NCBI GenBank assembly: GCA_039915505.1
Contig: JBDSND010000170.1
Span: 1-5,152, forward strand
Direction of reading: 5' to 3'
Source of the DNA: CAIWHR01 sp039915505
Lineage (GTDB): Bacteria; Pseudomonadota; Gammaproteobacteria; Burkholderiales; Casimicrobiaceae
DNA length: 5,152 nucleotides
The notes below the pieces were generated by a model, which saw only the letters and a list, made by a program, of their open reading frames with translations, searched no databases and was not told the origin of the DNA. This document shows positions 1 to 5,152 of the stretch, one piece after another. The stretch's first letter is position 1, and the number at the start of each line of letters is the position of its first letter. The position numbers were made by a program, and so were the translations under genes.

Positions 1-3
1 ATC

Positions 4-46
4 TCGGGCGCCTTCGGGCGCCCGATTTTTTTGGCGCGTTTTTTTT
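4..46 (+). terminator. Rho-independent terminator with UUCG tetraloop and two T-runs
   Basis: A perfect 9-bp GC-rich stem (arms 4-12 and 17-25) is closed by a C-TTCG-G tetraloop, an exceptionally stable RNA loop. It is followed directly by seven T residues (26-32). After six GC bases there is a second run of eight T (39-46). This is the classic form of an intrinsic terminator on the plus strand, and it must serve a gene that ends to the left of the window. It insulates coq7 from that upstream transcript. Too little sequence is visible on the left to say whether it also works on the minus strand. Confidence 0.93.
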
Positions 47-135
47 AACCCCGCCGTTCCCCGTCCTCGGCTCTTTCGAGCCCCGCGCGCCGAGCCGCGG
101 TCTTTCTGGTGCTGTTGACCCGCCCCATCTCCCGC

Positions 136-172
136 TCGGATCGCAGGATCCGATTTCGAAACGAGCATCCTG
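136..172. repeat. Overlapping inverted repeats in the coq7 leader
   Basis: Two inverted repeats share bases. The first has perfect 7-bp arms (136-142 and 147-153) around a GCAG loop. The second pairs CAGGAT (144-149) with ATCCTG (167-172) around a 17-base loop that contains the 8-bp palindrome TTTCGAAA (154-161). Because they share 144-149, they cannot both form in one RNA. They lie about 30-65 bp before the coq7 start. They could be an operator, a leader RNA structure, or chance in GC-rich DNA. No known binding-site consensus is recognised. Confidence 0.35.
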
Positions 173-200
173 GCCTACCGGGCGAATCCGGTTTGCTAGC

Positions 201-836
201 ATGCAGACGATGATCATGATCGATTCCCTCGTCATCGGCTTCGACCGCGCGCTGCGCACCCTGGCGGGCGTCGCTACGAGCGGCCGGCCCCTTCCCAGCG
301 CATCGGTACCCGACGCGACCCTCACCGCCAGCGAACGTCGGCACGCCGGCGGCTTGATGCGCATCAATCACACCGGCGAGGTTTGCGCCCAGGCGCTGTA
401 TACCGCGCAGGCGGTCGCGGCGCGCGATCCGCGCATCGGCGCGCGGTTTGCCCAAGCGGCCCGGGAGGAAGAGGAGCACCTGGCGTGGACCCAGGCTCGC
501 CTTGCCGAACTCGGCGAGCGGCCTTCCCGCTTGAACCTTGTCTGGTATGCCGGCTCGTTCGCCATCGGCTTGGCCGCCGGCCTTGCGGGCGATCGCAAGA
601 ACCTGGGCTTCGTGGTCGAGACCGAGCGCCAGGTCGAGGAGCACCTCACCAGGCATATGGACGATCTGCCTCTCGGTGATGCCCGCAGTCGCGCTATCGT
701 CGAACAGATGCGCGATGACGAGGCCCGACACGGCGCCATGGCCCTTGCAGCCGGCGCCGAGGAGCTATCGTGGCCCATCAAAGGCGCGATGCGCCTCGCC
801 GCGGGCGCCATGAAGGCCGTTGCCTACCGGATCTAG
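201..836 (+). CDS. coq7: Coq7 family diiron hydroxylase of ubiquinone biosynthesis (demethoxyubiquinol C6-hydroxylase)
   Basis: This 211-residue protein is a peripheral membrane diiron monooxygenase. It hydroxylates C6 of 2-polyprenyl-3-methyl-6-methoxy-1,4-benzoquinol using O2, the penultimate step of aerobic ubiquinone synthesis. All six expected iron ligands are visible: E60 in NHTGE, the E90xxH93 pair in the EEEEH stretch, E142, and E174xxH177 in DDEARHG. The spacing of the first four matches animal COQ7 as I recall it. Residues about 113-130 form a hydrophobic stretch (LVWYAGSF onward), consistent with the membrane- and quinone-facing helix of the family. Length is normal for bacterial members. 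The start is uncertain: ATG occurs at 201, 210 and 216, none with a clear Shine-Dalgarno sequence; the family N-terminus (M-[IL]-D-x-L) fits 216 best. It is probably transcribed alone, after the terminator at 4-46. Some bacteria use UbiF for the same step, but the diiron motifs rule out that flavoprotein here. Confidence 0.97.
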   Translation: MQTMIMIDSLVIGFDRALRTLAGVATSGRPLPSASVPDATLTASERRHAGGLMRINHTGEVCAQALYTAQAVAARDPRIGARFAQAAREEEEHLAWTQARLAELGERPSRLNLVWYAGSFAIGLAAGLAGDRKNLGFVVETERQVEEHLTRHMDDLPLGDARSRAIVEQMRDDEARHGAMALAAGAEELSWPIKGAMRLAAGAMKAVAYRI

Positions 837-1015
837 CTCGCAAGCCACCAGCCGGGGGGCGGCTGTTCGATCCGACCCGGCGCCAAGAGCGTGCTGCCCC
901 TTCGCTCGACGCATCGCCGCTCCGGCGTGCGCTGCAAGCAGTCTCCGAACGCCGTTAGAGCCTCACCGCCACCCCCGATCCCCGAGGCGGCCGGCGCTTG
1001 GCGATCGGTCTCGCT
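837..1015. other. Convergent intergenic gap with a GC-rich hairpin
   Basis: This gap separates the converging coq7 and cca stops. It has no convincing gene: open frames through it are rich in Arg, Ala and Pro and lack a recognisable domain. The best structure is a hairpin at 911-930, where GCA plus CGCCG pairs with CGGCG plus TGC, with one bulged T at 914 and a CTC loop. A weaker 6-bp stem (849-854 with 860-865) has a loop of five G. Neither has a T-run on either strand, so neither looks like a standard intrinsic terminator. Confidence 0.5.
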
Positions 1016-2287
1016 TCAAGCACCGGCCGCCTGGCGTCCGCGCCGCCACGCTTGCAGCGCTCGCAATCGCGCGGTGCGCACCGCGGCCGGAACCGCGTCG
1101 GCACGCGGCGCTACGCCGTCGCGCGGTGTGGCGAGTACCCGCCGCGCCACCGCCCCTGCATCCACGCCCCGGACCACCTCGGCAGCCGCACGAATCACGT
1201 CGGTCGCGATGTAGGCGTCGCGTCCGGGTCGCGAGCGGGCGTCGGCCTCGCACGCCGCGAGCAGCGTTGCCAGGCGCTCGGGGCGCCGGAAGGCATCGGC
1301 CTCGGTCAAGAGATCGAGCAAGGTCGCCGGCCGGAGTTCGGCGGCGCGATGCACGACACCATGCCAGCGCGCCGCGAGTCGGGCCGCATCGCGACAATCG
1401 GCCGGGACCCGCAGGCGATCGGATAGCCGCGTGGCCAGCCGCACGCTGCGCGCCTCGTGCGCATGATGACGCGGCCAGTGGCCGGGCGGGCTGTCCGCCT
1501 TGCCGAGATCATGGGTGAGAACGGCGTAGCGCGCGGGCAAGGCGAGGCCCTGCGCGGCCGCGTAGTCGAGCGCCAGCGCGACGTGCACGCCGGTGTCGAA
1601 CTCCGGATGATGAACCGGCGGCTGCGGGATACCGTATAGCGCGTCGACCTCGGGCAGCAACAGCCGCAACGCGCCACACGCGCGCAACACCGCCAGCATT
1701 CGCGAGGGTGCCGGTTCCATCAAGCCTCGGGCGAGCTCCTGCCAGACGCGCTCGGGAGTCAGCAGGTCGAGCTCGCCCGATTCCACGAGGCGGCGCATCA
1801 GCGCCTCGGTTTCGGGCGCCACCTGGAAGGCGAAACGGGCGGCGAATCGGGCCACGCGCAACACCCGCAGCGGGTCCTCGGCGAAGGCGGGGGACACGTG
1901 GCGGAGGATACCCGCGGCGAGATCCCGCGCGCCGCCGAACGGGTCGACGAGCGCGCCGTCGGGCCCGCGCGCCATGGCGTTGATGGTGAGATCACGACGG
2001 CGCAGGTCGTCCTCGAGCGTGACGTCCGGCGACGCGAAGAACTCGAAGCCGTGATAACCGCGACCGTGCTTGCGTTCGGTCCGCGCGAGGGCGTACTCCT
2101 CGTGGGTCTCCGGGTGCAGGAACACTGGGAAATCGCGGCCGACGGGTCGATATCCCGACGCCACCATCATCTCCGGCGTGGCCCCGACCACCACCCAGTC
2201 CCGATCGGCGACGTCGCGGCCCAGCAACTCGTCGCGCACCGCGCCGCCGACACGGTAGGTCTGCACGTCGGGAAGGCGCGAGGGCAT
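1016..2287 (-). CDS. cca: Multifunctional CCA protein: tRNA nucleotidyltransferase with HD phosphohydrolase domain
   Basis: This enzyme adds or repairs the 3'-CCA end of tRNAs from CTP and ATP without a nucleic acid template. The 423-residue product is close to E. coli Cca in length and clearly similar along its whole length. The N-terminal class II nucleotidyltransferase domain has the VGGAVRD nucleotide-binding loop (13-19), the metal-binding carboxylates D28 and D30 in DRDW, the RRDLTINAM motif (97-105), and the EDPLR motif (137-141) that selects ATP or CTP. The C-terminal half carries an HD domain, with H259-D260 in LTHDLGK and further histidines around 270-277. In E. coli this domain has metal-dependent phosphatase and 2',3'-cyclic phosphodiesterase activity. 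ATG at 2287 is used here; a GTG at 2266 would give the more usual short N-terminus (M-Q-T-Y-R-VGG). Neither has a clear ribosome site. The gene begins 33 bp after the SDR stop codon and is the last gene of the block. Confidence 0.97.
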   Translation of the reverse strand: MPSRLPDVQTYRVGGAVRDELLGRDVADRDWVVVGATPEMMVASGYRPVGRDFPVFLHPETHEEYALARTERKHGRGYHGFEFFASPDVTLEDDLRRRDLTINAMARGPDGALVDPFGGARDLAAGILRHVSPAFAEDPLRVLRVARFAARFAFQVAPETEALMRRLVESGELDLLTPERVWQELARGLMEPAPSRMLAVLRACGALRLLLPEVDALYGIPQPPVHHPEFDTGVHVALALDYAAAQGLALPARYAVLTHDLGKADSPPGHWPRHHAHEARSVRLATRLSDRLRVPADCRDAARLAARWHGVVHRAAELRPATLLDLLTEADAFRRPERLATLLAACEADARSRPGRDAYIATDVIRAAAEVVRGVDAGAVARRVLATPRDGVAPRADAVPAAVRTARLRALQAWRRGRQAAGA

Positions 2288-2320
2288 CGGTCGACGAGCG
2301 CGGCGAAGCTGCCGCGACCG

Positions 2321-3262
2321 CTAGCGTCCGCTGTGACTGCGGTAGGCGTCGAAGCGACTGTGCGCCGAGGCCGGCGCGAGATACGTGGGCACGACGGCTT
2401 CGATCGCGGTCGGCTCGAAGCCGAACACCGATGGGAAAGAACCGGCACACACACTGTCCTTGTCCATCGACGCGAGGTTGTCGCGGCTCATCAGGGTGCC
2501 CGGCAACCGCTCGAGGACCGCCGCCTGCAGCCGGCCAAGCCCCCGCCCGAGCGGCAAAATCGGCCGCCGGTGGCCGGTAACCTCGCCCACGTAACGCACG
2601 AGATCGCCCAGGGTGTAGGCCGTCGGTCCGCAGAGTGGATAGCGCTCACCGACGGTTTCGTCCTCATGAAGCGCGTGCACGAAGCACCGAGCGACGTCCC
2701 CGACGTACACCGGCGCAAACCGGGCATCGGCACGGGCCAGCGCCACGACGGGGAGCAACGCCAAGAGGCGTGCGAACAGGTTGAGGAAACGGTCTTCGCG
2801 ACCGAAGATGACCGACGGCTCGAAGATCGTCCAGTCGAGACCGGATTCGGCGACGATCGCCTCGGCGTCGCCCTTGCTACGAAGATAGCGGCTCGGCCCT
2901 TGGGAATCGGCATTGAGCGCGCTCATGTGCAGTAGACGGCGCACCCCACCCGCGTGACACGCCGCGATGATCTTGCGGGTGAGGTCGACATGGACGCGGT
3001 CGAAGGTCTGGGACCCCGACTCGTTCAGGATTCCCGAGAGATTGACCACGGCATCCGCGGCCGTGGCGAGCCGTCCGAGCGCCACGGGGTCGCCGACATC
3101 GGTCTCGATCACGTCAGCGGTCGGCAACAGGAAGAGATGCCGGGCGTGCTCGCGGCTGCGCGTCGGCACCAGGACCTTGCGTCCTTGGGAGACGAGCCGG
3201 CCCACGACATACCGGCCAACGAACCCGGTGCCGCCTACCACGAGTACGGTTTCGATACCCAT
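2321..3262 (-). CDS. NDUFA9-like NAD(P)-binding SDR family protein (complex I NDUFA9 subunit family)
   Basis: This 313-residue protein is an atypical (extended-like) short-chain dehydrogenase/reductase. The N-terminus has a beta strand followed by the dinucleotide-binding motif GGTGFVG (10-16). The candidate catalytic residues S114, Y126 and K130 are kept (YLRSK, the YxxxK motif). Several stretches match human NDUFA9, the accessory subunit of mitochondrial complex I, as I recall its sequence: RYLRSK (125-130), FGREDRFLN (153-161) and PVYVGDV (184-190). There is no signal peptide or convincing membrane segment, so it is probably cytoplasmic or peripheral. Its role in bacteria is not established, and I assign no substrate. 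A role with complex I or quinones is only suggested by homology; no complex I genes are in the window. It starts 9 bp after the transglycosylase stop, with a weak purine-rich stretch (GAGCGAGAGG) in between, which suggests translational coupling. Confidence 0.92.
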   Translation of the reverse strand: MGIETVLVVGGTGFVGRYVVGRLVSQGRKVLVPTRSREHARHLFLLPTADVIETDVGDPVALGRLATAADAVVNLSGILNESGSQTFDRVHVDLTRKIIAACHAGGVRRLLHMSALNADSQGPSRYLRSKGDAEAIVAESGLDWTIFEPSVIFGREDRFLNLFARLLALLPVVALARADARFAPVYVGDVARCFVHALHEDETVGERYPLCGPTAYTLGDLVRYVGEVTGHRRPILPLGRGLGRLQAAVLERLPGTLMSRDNLASMDKDSVCAGSFPSVFGFEPTAIEAVVPTYLAPASAHSRFDAYRSHSGR

Positions 3263-3271
3263 GCCTCTCGC

Positions 3272-5152
3272 TCAGCGGGTCGCGAGCGCCGCTGCCGAGC
3301 CGCCGCGCGGCGGAATGACACCGAGCCGGTCGGTCAGGGATACATACGGCGCGTCGAGGGCACGCGCATAGAACATCGCGTTGGCGAGCACCTTCTTCAC
3401 GTAGTCGCGGGTTTCATTGAAGGGAATGGTCTCGACCCAGATGGCGCCTTCGAGCGGCTGGGCACCGCGCCAGGCCTGGGCGCGACCCGGCCCGGCATTA
3501 TAAGCAGCCGCCGCGAGCGCCGGCAGGCGCTCCAGGCGCTCGAACCAGTACTTGAAATAGAACGCGCCGAACGTGGTGTTGACCGCAGCGTCGGTGATCT
3601 CGCGCGATGAGTAACCAGTACGTCCGAGCTGCCGCGCCACCCAGCGCGCCGTCGCCGGCATGAGCTGCATCAGTCCCATCGCTCCGGCCGACGAGACGAT
3701 GTCGACGTTGAACCGCGACTCCTGGCGCGCGACGCCGAACAGCAGCGCCTCCTCGATATCCTGGTCGCGCGCCGCCGCGGCGAAGTGGTCGCGGTAGGGC
3801 ATCAGGTAGCGCAACCGGAAATCGTGGCGGGTGCTGGTCCGCTCCGCCGTGTTGATCGCCCGGTCGTACAGGTTCATGCGCCGGGCGTACTCCGCGGCGA
3901 TGAGCAACCGCTCGTCGTCGAGCGTCTTCACTGCGGTGTACCACTCGCGTTGGGACTCGAGCCGCATGTCGAGCTCGGCGAGCTTCACGGCGCGACGGAC
4001 CTCCGCGCGCGCGGCGAATGCTTGCAACGCTTCGGTCGCAACCGGAACCGCGGCTGGCGGTGCGTTCTCGCGGATCTTGGCTTCACCCTTGCCCAGAGCT
4101 TCGGCGGCGAGCAGAGCGTAGAAGTCGTGATTCGCAGCTAGCGTCTCGAACAGTGGCGTCGCCTCGACGCGCCGACCAAGGGCGGTGAGACCGCGCGCCT
4201 TCCAATAGCGCCAAGCGGCGTCCTCGGCAAGACTCGCGGGCATGGCATCGATCGCGGCGACGACATCCTTCCAAGCCCCCACGCGCAACGCTGCGCGAAC
4301 CCGCCACGGATGCTCGAGATCGGTCAGATGGGCATCCATCGCCTCGGCGAACCACGCATTCGCCTGGGGCAGCAACTGCCGAGCGGCATGGTAGGCGACG
4401 CGTGCATTGCCGTAGAGCCGATCCACGGCAGGCAGCCGGCTGCGCTGCTTATCCCACGCGACCTTCGCCGCCGCGGCGTCAGCGCGCGCAGCCCTCTCGA
4501 GCGCGTAGAGCGCAAGTTCCTGGTCGCCGCGTTCCTTCCAGCGAAACTCGCCTTTCGCGAGGGCTCCCGCCGGATCGGTATCGATCCGCTTGATCTCGCG
4601 AGCGATGAACCCGTCCTGGGGCGCGAGATCGGCCGCAAGGGTCTGAGCGAGGCGCCAGTTGCCGTTTTGCGCGGCCAGTCGCAGGCGCGCGCGACGGTCT
4701 TCCGCGGTGATATCGTTGCGGGCGAGCAAGGCATCGAAGAGCGAACGGCAGGCCTCCGGGGTTGTGCTGCCGGTGAACCACAGCGCCTTGGCGCGCCTCA
4801 ATGCGGCTTCGGCTTCCTGTTCGCGGCGCTGCTGCAGCCCATAGCAGGTAAGCTCGACATCGTCGCCGGGCGCCGCCACGTACTCCGCGCCAAAGGTTGT
4901 CAACTGCCCGCGCTTGCCCAGCGATTTCAGCCAATCGATGCGCAGCCGATCGGCGAGCACGCCACCCGCATTGCGTCTCAGGAAGGCCCGCACGTCGGCA
5001 TCCGCCGCAGAGTCGATGCCGAGCTTCAGTCGCCAATAATCGACATAGACCTCGAGGGGATGGCCCGTGACCTTGCCGGCGAGCTGCTCGAGTCGCAGTC
5101 GGTCGCCTCGCTCGAAAGCGAGCTTGGCAGCCAGGAAATCGTCGTCGCTCGC
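3272..5152 (-). CDS. slt: Soluble lytic murein transglycosylase, Slt70-like (5' end outside the window)
   Basis: The enzyme cleaves the MurNAc-GlcNAc bond of peptidoglycan in the periplasm, leaving 1,6-anhydro-MurNAc ends; it acts in cell wall turnover and remodelling. The visible part is 626 residues and the frame stays open to the window edge, so the true start and the expected signal peptide are missing. Residues 1 to about 460 are alpha-helical and rich in Ala, Leu and Arg, as in the superhelical U and linker domains of Slt70. The C-terminal SLT catalytic domain (about 466-600) has the catalytic glutamate E478 in ESRF, the GLMQLMP motif (493-499) and AYNAGPGR (550-557). A GTG at 4991-4993 is an internal codon: the residues before it (for example GHPLEVYVDYW, 30-40) continue a family-like sequence. 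It is the first visible gene of the minus-strand block. E. coli slt is the nearest well-known relative; the symbol is given by family rather than proven orthology. Confidence 0.94.
   Translation of the reverse strand, partial: ASDDDFLAAKLAFERGDRLRLEQLAGKVTGHPLEVYVDYWRLKLGIDSAADADVRAFLRRNAGGVLADRLRIDWLKSLGKRGQLTTFGAEYVAAPGDDVELTCYGLQQRREQEAEAALRRAKALWFTGSTTPEACRSLFDALLARNDITAEDRRARLRLAAQNGNWRLAQTLAADLAPQDGFIAREIKRIDTDPAGALAKGEFRWKERGDQELALYALERAARADAAAAKVAWDKQRSRLPAVDRLYGNARVAYHAARQLLPQANAWFAEAMDAHLTDLEHPWRVRAALRVGAWKDVVAAIDAMPASLAEDAAWRYWKARGLTALGRRVEATPLFETLAANHDFYALLAAEALGKGEAKIRENAPPAAVPVATEALQAFAARAEVRRAVKLAELDMRLESQREWYTAVKTLDDERLLIAAEYARRMNLYDRAINTAERTSTRHDFRLRYLMPYRDHFAAAARDQDIEEALLFGVARQESRFNVDIVSSAGAMGLMQLMPATARWVARQLGRTGYSSREITDAAVNTTFGAFYFKYWFERLERLPALAAAAYNAGPGRAQAWRGAQPLEGAIWVETIPFNETRDYVKKVLANAMFYARALDAPYVSLTDRLGVIPPRGGSAAALATR

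Noticed and set aside
115..143. Possible sigma-70 promoter for coq7 (TTGACC at 115-120)
   Set aside because: The -35 match is good, but at 16-18 bp spacing the -10 positions read GGATCG or similar, far from TATAAT. It cannot be called as a promoter on sequence alone.
45..731. 228-codon minus-strand open frame opposite coq7
   Set aside because: Its codons are exactly aligned with those of coq7 on the other strand, a common effect of high-GC codon use. It has no recognisable domain, and coq7 carries all its catalytic residues.
849..865. Stem-loop CAGCCG / CGGCTG as a coq7 terminator
   Set aside because: Only 6 bp, a five-G loop and no T-run after it, so it does not meet the pattern of an intrinsic terminator.
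820..1518. 232-codon plus-strand open frame crossing the convergent gap into cca
   Set aside because: It is a low-complexity Arg/Ala/Pro product, mostly antisense to cca, and has no domain.
1898..2935. 345-codon plus-strand open frame opposite cca and the NDUFA9-like gene
   Set aside because: It lies across two well-supported genes, has no family motif, and its composition (rich in Arg, Glu, Val, His) is that of the reverse complement of high-GC coding DNA.
2954..3610. 218-codon plus-strand open frame opposite the SDR and transglycosylase genes
   Set aside because: It is antisense to two genes with clear catalytic motifs and shows no family signature.
1..5152. Mobile elements, CRISPR arrays, attachment sites, tRNA genes, toxin-antitoxin or defence genes
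   Set aside because: No long direct or inverted repeats, spaced repeat arrays, transposase motifs or tRNA-like folds were seen. Nearly all sequence is accounted for by four core-type genes.

Overview
The window is GC-rich chromosomal DNA from a proteobacterium, most likely a betaproteobacterium (Burkholderiales-like). The evidence is a Coq7-type ubiquinone hydroxylase, which points to an aerobic ubiquinone-using proteobacterium, an E. coli-type Cca with an HD domain, an NDUFA9-like reductase and an Slt70-type transglycosylase. From memory, this combination and gene order is familiar in betaproteobacteria; no search was run to confirm it. The coding content looks like ordinary core genome. I found no mobile elements, CRISPR arrays, tRNA or rRNA genes, or phage genes.

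Layout: positions 1-200 hold a strong rho-independent terminator (4-32, with a second T-run to 46) that ends an unseen plus-strand transcript. It is followed by the leader of coq7, which carries short inverted repeats. coq7 (201-836, plus) encodes the diiron hydroxylase of ubiquinone synthesis. A 179-bp convergent gap (837-1015) has a small hairpin but no T-tract terminator. The rest is one tightly packed minus-strand block, read right to left: a lytic transglycosylase whose 5' end lies beyond the window (3272-5152), an NDUFA9-like SDR protein (2321-3262) and the CCA-adding enzyme cca (1016-2287). The gaps between these genes are only 9 and 33 bp, so they are probably co-transcribed from a promoter outside the window.

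The genes belong to different processes: ubiquinone synthesis, tRNA 3'-end maturation and repair, peptidoglycan turnover, and an unassigned NAD(P)-binding function. The only thematic link is indirect. Coq7 makes ubiquinone, and the SDR protein is homologous to an accessory subunit of mitochondrial complex I, which reduces ubiquinone. I did not find evidence of a previously undescribed system. The least understood gene is the NDUFA9-like one.
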